A DNA stretch of 64,000 nucleotides from Carposina sasakii (taxonomy: Eukaryota; Arthropoda; Insecta; Lepidoptera; Carposinidae): assembly GCA_014607495.2 (NCBI GenBank), contig CP053159.1, positions 9,059,501-9,123,500 of the forward strand. Direction: 5' to 3'. The position numbers and the translations under genes are program-made. The stretch's first letter is position 1, and each line of letters starts with the position of its first letter. Positions 21,133 through 32,652 of the stretch are shown piece by piece. Below the pieces are notes generated by a model that worked only from the letters and a program-made list of their open reading frames with translations, made no database searches and was not told the origin of the DNA.

Positions 21133-21829
21133 TCAAAATCTTGTAACTGTAAGTATCAATATTTCAGACGACCTCTCGGTACAGCGAAGCTGGCGAAATT
21201 TAGTAGGCCAATGAGACCCTGTAACTGTTTGACGGACGTTGTCCGTGTCGTCAACATTTGGAACACAATATCTTTTATTTTTGTTACTAACCTCTAAGGA
21301 ATGTATTTCGCGTTCTGCCATGTGTTCCACACAATGCCCACACAATTCCATTGCCTTCTGAGGATTGCAAACAGATTTCTCTCGATTCATTTGCCAGCCC
21401 AGGTGAGCGAGCGTGTTCAGCGTCAGTATTGTCTGATTTATGAGTGTGGCTTTGTTTTGGTGTGCCAACATGAAATCGTCGAGATACACGATGATTCGGA
21501 TACCGCGGTCGCGTAGATATTGAGCTATCCAATTGGTAATCGAGGCGAAAGTTCTCGGCGCTGAACAAAATCCGAAGGGTAGGCATGACATATGCCAGGA
21601 AATATGCCTGATGAATATCCACCTTGACCATCCAATCTTTTGGTTGTAGAAAATCGGTTACCCGTTGAATATTTATCAGTCTGAAACGTCGAGAGCTGAC
21701 GTATTGGTTCAAGTTTTTTAGGTTGAATATTGGTCTCCATGTTCCGTCGCATTTGGGGCGTAGGAACACATTGGGAAAATGAATTTGCGCGTGCAATTTT
21801 GCGTAAAGTATTTTTATGTTAGGCATCTT
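21133..21829 (-). pseudogene. DIRS reverse transcriptase, frameshifted
   Basis: Reading down the minus strand: NVFLRPKCDGTWRPIFNL, NLNQYV and MVKVDIHQAYF in one frame (21,826-21,600), then CLPFGFCSAPRTF and the catalytic IVYLDDFMLAHQ in another (21,591-21,460), then LGWQMNREKS. Between HQAYF and CLPFGF about 20-25 residues expected in the family are missing, which coincides with the frame change, so a deletion is the likely cause. These motifs fit the DIRS/Pat branch rather than Gypsy or LINE RT. Downstream text (QGLIGL) continues in a third frame. Confidence 0.88.
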
Positions 21830-21834
21830 TTACA

Positions 21835-22587
21835 GAAGAGAGTATGCCTTCTCTGCGATATTGAATGAGTTCAGCTCGATGTCCACAGACAAGTTGAAGA
21901 GCGTCATTTGAAATTTTGGTGTACTCACCATTGGCCAACATCATCATTGAGCTTTGTATGTACATCCTCGAATCGCAGGTTTTCCTTTAAACGTGCCCAA
22001 GACAGGAAAGCTTGTCATTCACTCAAAAGCGCGTCGCGCTGTCTGAGCAGTGCGTAAGAGATGCTGGCAAAGGCCTTTTCCATATTTGAGGTAGTTTTAG
22101 AATTGTCGTACCTCTTTATTTTGTCGTTAGCTTCAAGGTTAGTAAAACCTGGTGCAAATAAGTAGTGTTTTTGAACGTCGGCATATCGAATATTATTCCA
22201 GTCTAAGCTTGTGGTATAGCTGGTTCCTTGGTTTTTGTGCCAATACAAAAGTTAAGATCGACCTCTAAAGTCCACGTTAACAGGTTCCGACTCCTCGACA
22301 TTACCTTCTTATGTGTGGTACACAGTAAAATTCTTGAAGTTCCTGCGTAGCAGCGAGTTGACTATTAATATCTTTAATCTCGTTAAAAAGCAGATCGAAC
22401 TTACTTTGTGTGTTGCGTTTGCGCCGCTTGTGCCGCTTTTTACGATTGTCGCTTTCAGAGGAACTTGTGGACGACGAACTTGATCGGAGTCCGAGGAACT
22501 CGCTGGTTTCCTCCTTTTCTTACCTTTATCCTTACGCGCTTCCACGTTTTCCATAAAGGACGGTCCCGCTTGAATTTCCGGATCCAT
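21835..22587 (-). pseudogene. DIRS gag-like ORF
   Basis: The first ATG frame (22,587) begins MDPEIQAGPSFMEN and a lysine/serine-rich stretch, then runs off frame by 22,400. A second frame at 22,248-22,015 reads YLFAPGFTNLEANDKIKRYD and EKAFASISYALLRQRDALL, typical of DIRS gag. Gag-like text (FLSWARLKENLRFEDV; ALQLVCGHRAELIQYRREGI) continues in other frames to ~21,840. At least one in-frame stop and two shifts break it. Its role would be packaging element RNA. Confidence 0.7.
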
Positions 22588-22817
22588 ATTAATCGAACGG
22601 TCACACCGTTATTCTAAATCTGCAACATTTACAAAAATAATTATAAACAGAAGTTAATATACAGTTTTTGGTTATTATAATAAAAGTTCTCACGTCACTA
22701 TGTATATATTTTCGGTAGGTCGTATCAGGAGCTGAGCAAACGACCGTGCCTTACGAAAATCAAGACGGCAATGAAGCTAAATTCGAATTTACTAATCCAA
22801 ACTGCCTTGGTGGTGGG

Positions 22818-22936
22818 GCGCAAATAAAATTGGTGTCGCTGAAATCGCACATCCGGGCGGGAACGGACGTGCGGCAACGGACGGACCGGATAAACGTCAC
22901 TAGTTTAGCTAAGAAAATCAAGAATGTCTTCTCATG
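22818..22936 (-). repeat. DIRS 5' inverted terminal repeat
   Basis: Partner of the ITR at 18,873-18,992. The outer tip 22,937-22,973 is complementary to the second half of the ICR. The promoter of the element would lie in or just inside this repeat; ~230 bp separate it from the gag start. Confidence 0.93.
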
Positions 22937-22973
22937 TTTTTAATTAGGCCCTGAATATCGGTCAAGATTTAAT

Positions 22974-23320
22974 AATAGTTTTCACGAAGGAAGTCCAAAT
23001 GGCTGCTCTATACCGCTTTGGAGCCAGTTCTAAACTTCGCGATAAGGAAGGAGGTTATTTGCATAGTTTTAATTGCTTCAATTGCATTCAAGTTCATTAA
23101 GATCTTTGTCAACCTGAACACGGTACATCTCATTGAATATACAAGCTGTGTACCAACTAAATGCACTGAACTAGTCTACGAATATACCGTACCTAAATAT
23201 GCCTTGTACCTAAAGTACCTTGCAATAAGATTAATATAATGAATTGTTAGTGTAGGTTTTTCGTTGTCAATACTAATTTTGCTATAGTTTGTTCCATGAA
23301 AAATTATCATTATTATATGA
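22974..23320. other. Non-coding stretch, nothing recognised
   Basis: No gene or repeat recognised. Confidence 0.35.
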
Positions 23321-23321
23321 T

Positions 23322-23380
23322 CATCATCATCATCAGCCTATTGCAGTCCACTGCTGGACGTAGGCCTCCCCCAGGGCATT
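23322..23380 (-). mobile_element. RTE-type LINE 3' tail with (ATC)n
   Basis: ATCATCATCATCATCAGCC followed by TATTGCAGTCCACTGCTGG is the reverse complement of the LINE tail seen at 15,286. No other LINE sequence is attached. Confidence 0.7.
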
Positions 23381-25856
23381 ATTATATATTATTTTTGTAT
23401 AAAATTTAGGTTTGTCCCCTAATGGTAGATAATCAAAGCTTTTAGTACTGTAGCTGCCAGTAACGAAGTTCTAAAATGTACAGTGCCAGAACTAAGAGAA
23501 ATAAAATTAAAATTTAACATCTATGTAACGTATTGCTCGGCAGAGTGGATGCTGATGACTGCGCAAATGCAAAATTTGTATTTGCGAAGTATCTGCACAC
23601 ATTTAATGCGATTGCTCGCCGCTCTATTCCGGAAATCATTTCCGAAATTCGAATCTAATTTGTTGCATTCGCGAACCAAGAATCCAGCTATTAATCCATT
23701 CGCGAGCCATTTGCATGCAGTGAGGAATAAAATCATTATTCAGCCCGCTAGTTTAATTGGATCGCACGCAACTGACAAGCGGAGTATGATAAAGCCTACA
23801 GTCGAATTTGGATAACGCGTCGCCGCCGCGTTTATTTGACATGTTGGAGTTTTTAGCGGTTTGGTTATGACGTAATTTAAATTTGGTGAATTGATTTATA
23901 TGCACGGTTATATTTATTTGCTTTTAAGTATTTAATTGGCATCATATTTGCCGAGATGTTTTTATTTGAATACTTCGCTTCTTTTTTAAGAGAATCCGCT
24001 ATTTGAGCTCTGGATTAGTGCACAAAGGCCCATCGCGATTCGTCCACGAGATTTGCAGTAAAAGTTAAAATAATTATAAGTTAAAAAGACAATCCTTATC
24101 TCCTCCCGTTCACGTTCCTCCTCCATTGTAATGTTAATCCTCCACTTCAGAATTTGAAATGAAATTTGCGCCACTTGAAAGCGATTCACTTGATTAATGT
24201 CAGCCCCTTTCGAGTTCAGACGGAAATTAAGCTTCCTTAACAAACTTTATTGCAGTTTTTGTTGACTTGTTTCCTAATTAATTTGCAGCAACAAGTGCTC
24301 TCTGTTCGGGAGTCGCGGATTGATGGAGAAATTGGGGAATATAGGTTGAACCGTCCATTAATTCTGACGAAGTCAACCTCGTCGGATTGAAATTCATCTT
24401 ATAATCAGCAAAAATATTATCCCTCGACCATCCCTCAACGGTAACACAAAAAAAAGAGACAATTAGAAAAGGAACATTGGTAGTTCCCCTGCAAAATTGG
24501 AAATATAATGATATCAATCCCGGGACTCCACTTCATTTAATTTTATTACTCAAGTTTTTAGGTAAACTCATAGTTGCGAACAAACCGAGGCGCTTAAACT
24601 AGACTGGTTTTTATAAACCGGAAATATTGTAACATGTTTCTCTAACTAAAGACATAGCACACTATATACCATCTCAACGTAATGTCGCAATCATTCTAAC
24701 TGAAGTTGTTCTATATTCCCTAAATGAAACTTGCTACTCATTATAATCGAAACTGTAATCAAATTGCTTCACCTTGGGACTCACTCAAAAACTTAGCCTA
24801 AGAACTTAGAAACTAAACTACATCCATGGTCCATGTTTTGTCTATGGCTTCCGTTAACACACCATTCATATTCTGAACAGAAAAACAGAATGTACTTAGT
24901 CAATTTCACAAAATAGCTTCTATCTACATACTCTTTCTATTGAGTTATCGTACGGCTCTTAGCGTAAATGCTTTTAAAGTCATAACTGAGTATGCATAAA
25001 ATAACATAATAAAAGCTAACAGCTTCGTACAATGCGTCATAGCTTCTTCATTAGCCGGCACCGGCGCCAATATCGAGACTGATGGACACAAAATTCTATA
25101 AAATGCACGCTGTCTCGCTGCTCTATTTTCTGCCACGGTTTCCATATTTTCATAAAATGTCACAACGTCTAGTAATGTCCATGAAAGAAATGCAAAGTGG
25201 AAACCTGGAAATGAATAATCGCGATAATCAAAATGTGATAAGTATTCAACTAGGTAAATTAATATCCTAAAATGTTTTCGAACTGAAATAAATGTTAATT
25301 TTTAAAGCTTTACCTTATTTGTCTACCTACGTAGATTTTACCTAAGAATAATTATTTTTAATTGGTATTAAGGCTTCGGGTAAACTGTGTTTGATAGATG
25401 GCTGCTAATATTGATTACTGCTATTTTAAGATTAGCGCGTACGTTTAATACTAAGCGTGCTGCACCATATACAAATCAACGTGCAACGTCGTTTGTTAAA
25501 ACTACTCCCGTTTGTGTTTCCTTCGTGATTTCGCATGAAAAGCCCGTCCATACGCAAGCCCGGATTGAAGACGCCACACCTCCTCTCGCAAGTTTGCGAA
25601 TAGAGAGCTCACCTAATTAGGCAGTAAGCGAAGTGAGCGGATTCATAATTCACTGGAGAAGTATCTTCAAAGAGCTGATTTATCTTGCAAGTTCAATAAA
25701 CTCCCTCTACTCTCAGTACCTAATATGTCTTGCGGAAAGCTCATGTTTCCGATTCGATAACTATGTCTTTCTAAAAATAGTGAGTGTGCTATTAATAAGA
25801 GAGGTAACTAGGAACCATTAGATTCCATAATTATATTTCCCAATAACTTTTATTCC
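23381..25856. other. Low-repeat non-coding DNA
   Basis: This 2.5-kb stretch shows none of the repeat families found elsewhere in the window. It contains several less AT-rich patches (23,540-23,830, 24,020-24,180, 24,280-24,400, 25,400-25,610). The longest open frame (110 codons at 23,483) has no motif, and overlapping frames exist on the opposite strand. It may be unique intronic or regulatory sequence. I cannot name an exon. Confidence 0.4.
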
Positions 25857-26335
25857 TCAATATTATAAAATTATTAATAAAGAAATGGAAAAAATTCTTC
25901 ACCCGAGTGGGAATCGAACCCACAACCACTGCAAACCGTGCCAGCCGCTCTAACCACTGAGCTACCGGGTAAATTACTCGGATGACGAATTTTACCATCT
26001 CTTTTCTAAATTACATATTGGCAACGTTATTTTTCATCCCGACAGCTATACACTAGCCAAATCTCGGCAAACAAAGCTGAATCCCTCAGCACAATGTTTA
26101 AATATGAAAAGATCAACCATATTCTAACGGATTATAGTAATGGAGATAAATTTATATTTAAAAAAATTATATTTAATTATCACTTTCCCAGATGGTTTGC
26201 TGGAAGAAATCTCTTTCAGAGATAAGCACGCCTTTGTACATTTTCTTTCATAATTTCTGTCTGTATGTAATTGTATGTGTACAATAAAGAATAAGAATAA
26301 GAAAAAAAAAACACTTCTCCATTACTATAATCCCC
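25857..26335 (-). mobile_element. tRNA-headed SINE-like repeat with a nested LINE 3' end
   Basis: On the minus strand a tRNA-like head spans 25,899-25,972: an A-box TAGCTCAGTGG, a B-box GGTTCGATTCC, and a T-arm that pairs perfectly (GTGGG/CCCAC). The body extends to ~26,150 and matches a second copy at 46,440-46,735. From ~26,190 to 26,310 lies GGAAGAAATCTCTTTCAGAG...TGTACAATAAAG plus an A-rich tail, the 3' end of a common lepidopteran LINE on the plus strand. After it, 26,312-26,333 repeats the GGATTATAGTAATGGAGA word in reverse. Confidence 0.7.
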
Positions 26336-28980
26336 AATATTATTAAACCTAAATAAACTCAGTTTCGTATTTAGATACCAAATTCAACAGTTTAATTTAT
26401 AACTTTGCCGGCATTTATAGCCGATCAGAACCAGGTGTAGCCGTACTTCAGGTTCTAGCCGTTATATACCTTTATAATACCATTACCGTTAACGTTATAC
26501 AATAATAATATTGCAGATAAGCTGCAAACTAACCGGCAGACCGATGGACATCTGAATTCAGTTATAGTGAAACTAGCTTAGTTAAATATTCACTTGGTGT
26601 GAATCAAACGTATTTATTTTATTAAAACCTTTTTATTCTTGGAATTAAATAAAATTAAAATATACCAGAAGCGGTGTGGCTTGAGATGTACGTAGGGGGA
26701 GAGAACGTAAATTCTTTTCTTATAACCTGAGGTCACCATACCATGCGATAAAATATCATAACCCAAATCGATTACCTATATCTACAGGCTTACCATATTA
26801 TTTATTATTATTACTATAGTATTTTAAAATAAAGCTGTGTGCTGAGTTCGCAGTATAGGTTCAGTTGTAACTCAATCTCAGTGATACCACACTACTAAAT
26901 AAACTGAACACAGACAGGAATAGTGAAGAGAGCATTTTGTTTGTTTCCACGTATGTGTGGCTTAGTTTTCTATTCTGTGTAGAATTTCATTAGGTTTTCT
27001 TGCAGCTTTTTAAAATGTTGTTGGATTATATCTTAGAATAAATTGATGTAGGTATTACACAACAGCCAGCAGATTGGAGTTTGGCGTCAATGCTCAAGTT
27101 CTTACACTTAAAGCGTATTTATTAGTACCTACATTAGAGAATTGGATAGACAAACGGACGAACAAGGTAAAAATATAAGGATTCCTGGGACATCCTTGAA
27201 AAGGGTTTTCGATAGAATCCTAATACATGTTCAAAAACCCAAATTTATGGATTTACACAAAAAATATCTCTTGTAATCCGCCATAAATCTGTAGTTATAG
27301 ATAAGGGACTGGGAGCAGACAGCATTGTTGTAGTAGTACCTACCTATTAACCTAATAAATTACTAGCTATGTAAAGAAAGAAGGATTATTTCTATCTTAT
27401 TTACCCCTTAAGTTAGGTAGAGATGAAAGTAGGTGCAGGTATACAGCTGTATTGGCAGAATTCGAAATATATTTTCTTGGCAGCCATCAAACGGCTTACA
27501 ACAGAGAAAGTTCGCTAACATATAAGAAGTTTTATTGCCGATTAAGAAAGCCTTTTAGAGGTCTTTGCAGCTTGAAAACTGGCTCTTTTTGTGAACTGTA
27601 CAAAGTTATTGTGAAATCAAACGACACTTTGAGTAGTAAATAAAGTTGAATGCTTAAGCACCTACTTATGATTTTATTCTGAATAACTCGTGTCTATAAA
27701 CATAATATTATTAGTAAGTATTTCTTAATAACCCTGCCTGACAATAGGATTCTAACGTATTTTCTATAAAATTATTTTATTAAATGTAGAATGGAAATCA
27801 TTATTTAAGCTTAAATTAAGTAGTAGGTAATTACTTCTACATAGTGTAAGCAAATATTAGAAAATAAACCATGTTTAATTAAATTTGTAGGAGAATATTG
27901 TACTTTTCTATGTGATAAGCGTGATATTTATTTAAATTTAAGTAGTTTGTCGATAAAAACCAGAGTGTAAAATTATTATGAAAAGTATCGGCAATAAAAA
28001 AAAATGGCGGAATTCAAGCATTCATTCTGCACTTACCTCTCTTTGAGAAAAATTGTTTTGTTGGATAATAAAGGATTGTTAAAACTGTTTTGTTACAATA
28101 ATATAATATTATTACCTAAGAGAGAGACTTATTATTTACAAGTTAAGTTAGTTTTCAATAGATACGGTGCTCATACAGTGTGTCTGGGATAGAGTTAGCG
28201 ATATTTTAAGGGCGTATTGTACATTTCATTTTATCGATAAAAACAACCCCATTTGGGGGTCAAACTGCCCACTTATATCTGAGTACCTGAGTAGCGGTAC
28301 CTGAGTGACGAGCTATGGGCGCTCGCGCATGGGTCAATTTCAAATAACAATAAATTCAAAACTTTGTGACTCAGAGCAATAAATTAGGCGTTGTTCTGTA
28401 GCTATTATTACTATTCTGTAATTTACAAAAAAAAGCACATTAACAGGCTAGTTTTCATAGCATGTTACGTAATAAGAAAAAAAAACCACAAATTTGAGAC
28501 AAAAATCTGCATATTATTTTTTTGATGTGGCATTGCTGTTAAGTACCATATTTTTTTTTCTTATTTGAATGATAGACAATACTATTAGCTTTTAAACACA
28601 GTTTTTTCTTACTTGTTAGACCTTTTAAATCTAGAGATATTATAAAATTATTAATAAATCTAGAGATATTGACAAAATTTAACACTAACATGAAAAAATA
28701 ATTTAAAATGCAATTACGAAAATAATGTATCTAATATATAGGTAAGTATGTGAATAAGTAGAATGTGTTAAGAACATAGAAAATTGAAATTTAATAATAA
28801 AATACAGACATATGTAAAGTAGTAAAAATATTCATAGGTATCATAAGTACAATTCTGCACACGTTTCTATTATATCCATACATAAAGAATTCTGTCTGGT
28901 TTTTATATGTGACAATACCTACAACGACTACAAATGGTGTCTCTATGCCTATATATGTATATATGTATGCATGTACATAT
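26336..28980. other. AT-rich non-coding DNA
   Basis: No gene, RNA or clear repeat. A word TATTATAAAATTATTAATAAA at 28,638 matches the outer flank of the SINE-like repeat above and may be a small fragment of it. Confidence 0.35.
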
Positions 28981-31195
28981 TTGGATGATCTGTCTGCTTA
29001 CACCTCGACCAGTAAAATTATTTCATCAAGCGTAGCCATTGACTTGAGCCGAAAACCTTAAAAAGACCCAAGAAAATCCTGAAGGCAATTTTTTATTGGA
29101 CTCGTAGAGCACTTACCACTTGCCTCGTACTGCGTAAAGTTGACCTACAGGTTAAATGTAGGAAGATTGGCAGTATGCCCTGTAAAATAAGTTGTTCAAT
29201 ATCCTTACTTACGTATTATACTACAGCATCTATAAATCAATAAAAACATTAATTCTAAACATATTAAATAAATACATAAACTCGAAAATAAACATCATTA
29301 TACAGAAAGACTGAATCGCGAAAAATATTCCACAGTCACATTTACCATCTGATCAGTGACAAGTTGTTAGCTTGCCTGAGAGAATGCTACTAAACTTAAT
29401 TTCTTAGTCGACTCTTACGACTCTTACGTACGGAAGGAGACAAACACAGAAAAGACACCAACATTGGTTGAGTCACCTTCGAGTTTTAGCAGAACGACAG
29501 TTGTTGTATTAGAAGACATAATTACGGTGTGTTACGTAACGCAATTCTCAATTTTGTCACAAAAGGATCGGCCTTCTATCCAATACATTTAAGCTTACCG
29601 CACAACAAAGTTGCGACTAAGTCGATAATAGGCGCTTTCCCAAAACTTGTTTTGACTGAAATGCGGAATTTCAGTACGCAACCGATAAATCACTTCGACT
29701 TTAAGAGGCATTAAAATGGCTGAAGAGGCGGCCTCACAACAATAGCTGTTGTTGTGAGCATTTAAACAAACGCTTTATAGCATTTTGGCTATCGATTTTC
29801 GTTTAAGTCTCCTTTAAACAGGTCATTAAGGTAGTGTATGCGGTTATAGGCGTAAAATGTCCAAGGGCGATATTGCGGTTTTTGCGACGCGGGTAGAATA
29901 ATGGATTGATTAATGGTGAAAGCAATACGTGTGGGGGAATCTTTGTTGTGGGGTAAATATTTGCGGTATCGCAAGCCGTCCTATTGATGGCGTGGCTTGA
30001 TATCCACATAGAAATCCCGGGCTTTCAACAGTATTCTACATTAGGCTGTACGGGATTTAAGTTCCTAGCATGGAGCATAATTCTATTGTACGTGGGTTAT
30101 AACTTTAGTTAGACTTCCTTTCATGTTATATCACTTGCTTTTTGTTATGATCAACCTCTTTGTTACAGATCTTAGGTTGGCCTGATCAAACTTTATTAAA
30201 ACAAATTTATCCAGATAGCATGAAATTTCTAAACAATGAATGTAGGTAGGTAAGGTACACAGAATTTTAAAAAATAATATTCTAGTCTCAAATTTTCTTA
30301 ACATTTTGAATATACTCCATTTCGATAATTCAAAACTATATAGAAACATACATATAGTTACGCCCACCGGTGGAATTGGGCAGAAGTCTGCAAGTCACAC
30401 ACCCACTTTTCAACAGTGAGCACATCAAGTCTCACGCCGCGAATGATCCTACCGCCGCTCTTCGGGGCCAATATCATATTATTACTAGTTACTAGTAACG
30501 TACTCAATGGGAAATGTTTCCGAGTTATTAAGTTTATGTATGCTGTTTGTTTATTTTCCTTTTCATAACAAAACAACTTCATTCAGCGAAATTTGTAAAC
30601 GTATGACATAGGCTGTTTTATCCCTATAAATACACGACATTTGCCTTTTGCAGTCAGTCACAGAAAACTTAATAGATAGGCAGTTAGCCACATATAAGCT
30701 AAAAAAATAAACTACAAAGAAGCCATAATGACTGTTAGTTTCAACTGAGGATTTTTGCTAAGTTACGTCGTGAAGTTTACGAGTGACTATAAAAAGGAAA
30801 CCTTCACTCTACAAATCGTTGCAGCACATGCAACACGCACAGACCGAGGGACAGAGAAACACCCGACTGTATGTTTTCAGCCATTTATATTTATAAAAAA
30901 AGCATCAAAATAGTATCTAACACTCACATATTTTATTTAAGTAGGTAATAACACAATCCTGAAAAATTGTCGAAAATAGAGTAACTTTGCGTCGCAGTAG
31001 TAAAATGATAACAAGTCTTTAAGAAAACAGTAAAAATGGCGTCTTTGCACAATTTGTAGAATTTTTTTCCCCAACTTCACGCATTAAATAATTAGCTTGC
31101 TTAACTCACATATCCTGATTAATACTCACACGCCTTATTTTTTTACATGTATAGTATACAAAACATTTAGAGTTTATTTAAAAGCAAAACTTCTA
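28981..31195. other. Non-coding DNA with one short palindrome
   Basis: Positions 29,735-29,757 (CACAACAATAGCTGTTGTTGTG) form a near-perfect short hairpin. Patches at 29,520-30,010 and 30,360-30,480 are less AT-rich. No frame has protein-like motifs. Confidence 0.35.
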
Positions 31196-31199
31196 CATA

Positions 31200-31466
31200 A
31201 TGGGTATACTAAGCAAAATGCTAAGAAAGAAAACCTAGGTACAGGAAATGCCATGTTTATTTTTCAAGATTCTATAAAGGTCCATTGTGCAAAATTCGCA
31301 CAATTTTCGCTATTGCTTTGCTTTTGCAAATTAGGTAGTCAGGGGGCCTATTCCTCCCTACGTTATTTAGAAATTTTTACATAGGTACTTACTAACTGGG
31401 AAAATGAATATGTAAATTTGAGTGTAAAATTTTGTGGATTTACATACTTCTTTTGTTACACCCTTT
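31200..31466 (+). mobile_element. MITE family A, degraded copy
   Basis: Ends TTTTGTTACACCCT and contains ATGTTTATTTTTCAAGATTC, as in the copies at 3368 and 40,935. The left end and several inner blocks are eroded. Confidence 0.5.
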
Positions 31467-32150
31467 ATATGAACATACATCTATCAGATTAAGCCTAATA
31501 ACGTCCACATTTTGCAGGTGTTAACAAATAAAAAAAATTTACTTCTTTTCATTTTACATAGGCATCAGTTCTATCAACTGACAGCTTAAAATTTACACAA
31601 ATTTTGGTAAAGTGTCTTCTTCAACTAATTCAACGCCCTGGGGCGCGCTTATTAAGCGATATCTAGGTCTTTTGAAAAATAATAAAATTTTAAATAAATG
31701 ATAAGAAAATTTAATGTTATTCCCGATATCTATTGTTAAATATCTGCCTTAAATACCTACATAAATAACTTTTACTGGATAAATAAATATGTGCTATTCT
31801 TTCAAACACACAATAATAAAATTTTATAACATGAATTATAAATTTAATTATTAATAAAGCAATAAGTACTCTACTATTTAGTGACTATTTTTTAATCGTT
31901 TTTGGATACAAATGCGCCGAGACCATTTCGTGGTCCGCTGGCTTGAACACACCACTGAGCAGCCACAATGACAGTGCACTGCGCCCGGGTACCAACTTTC
32001 CATTGTTTTTGATTAATCATGCTTGCCTCTACAGCGTACCGAGGTACTGTTTCAAAAAGCTTACAGTACTTGTTTGTATGTTAAGTAAAGTCACTTACTT
32101 TGATAGAATCTTCAGGGTGCTTCGACAACCTAACATCGATTCGAAATTGA
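31467..32150. other. AT-rich stretch, nothing recognised
   Basis: No gene or repeat recognised. Confidence 0.35.
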
Positions 32151-32154
32151 CGTC

Positions 32155-32455
32155 CGATTGGTGTAGTTGGTAGTGGCCCTGCCTGCGACGCCATCACGCC
32201 ATAGGTCCTGGGTTCGAATTCCGGTATGTGCAAACATTGATTATGATGAATATCGATGTTTGTTTCCGAGTCATGGATGTTTCTAGACTTATCTATTTAT
32301 TTATATACCGTTGCTTAGTACCCATGACACAAGACCTTAGGTATCTTACTGTGGGACTACGTCAATGTGTTGTAAAATGTGTGAATATATTTATGAATTA
32401 CGTTCATTGTCGGAACGTATCACCCCCACCGGCAGACACCATCACATGATTTGAC
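32155..32455 (+). mobile_element. tRNA-derived SINE, copy 1
   Basis: An A-box-like TGGTGTAGTTGGTAGTGG at ~32,159 and a B-box GGTTCGAATTCC at 32,211-32,222 form a pol III promoter. The body then has GTTTCCGAGTCATGGATG, TATATACCGTTGCTTAG and GACACAAGACCTTAG. Two other copies at 38,492 and 43,657 have the same order. It is a lepidopteran SINE with no coding capacity. Confidence 0.8.
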
Positions 32456-32481
32456 GGACGCGAAAATGAAGACTTCCTATT

Positions 32482-32649
32482 GGGCGTTTTTCCACTAGAC
32501 GACGCGACAACGACATGTCCACGACATTTCGTCATCTAGTATGGAGGCCCGTGTCACGGTTGTATCGTTAGGTGGAAAAACGATCCATACTATGCTTCCA
32601 AAAAAGCCGTGGTCGTGTCGTGGCCATGTCGTCTAGTGGAAAAACGCCC
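32482..32649. mobile_element. MITE with identical 22-bp TIRs (168 bp)
   Basis: Both ends read GGGCGTTTTTCCACTAGACG inward for 22 identical bases. ATT flanks both sides (32,479-32,481 and 32,650-32,652) as a 3-bp target duplication. Inside, AACGACATGTCCACGACA and TGTCGTGGCCATGTCG extend the inverted symmetry. A 3-bp duplication with GGG ends suggests PIF/Harbinger-like mobilisation, but ATT is not the usual TWA, so that is tentative. Confidence 0.85.
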
Positions 32650-32652
32650 ATT

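Larger units (their letters stand above)
18836..22973 (-). mobile_element. DIRS-type tyrosine-recombinase retrotransposon, ~4.1 kb, inactive
   Basis: Read on the minus strand, the element runs 5' ITR (22,936-22,818), gag, RT, RNase H, a DIRS-specific linker, tyrosine recombinase, internal complementary region (19,138-19,055) and 3' ITR (18,992-18,873). ITRs plus an internal complementary region, in place of LTRs and integrase, define the DIRS order. DIRS elements replicate through a circular intermediate and make no target duplication, and I see none here. Length is somewhat below what is usual, which fits the deletions in RT and recombinase. All frames are broken. Confidence 0.92.

Noticed and set aside
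25899..25972. tRNA gene on the minus strand
   Set aside because: The T-arm and D-arm pair well, but the anticodon arm does not fold, the 3' side continues into a repeat body, and a second copy with the same body lies at 46,480; it is a SINE head.
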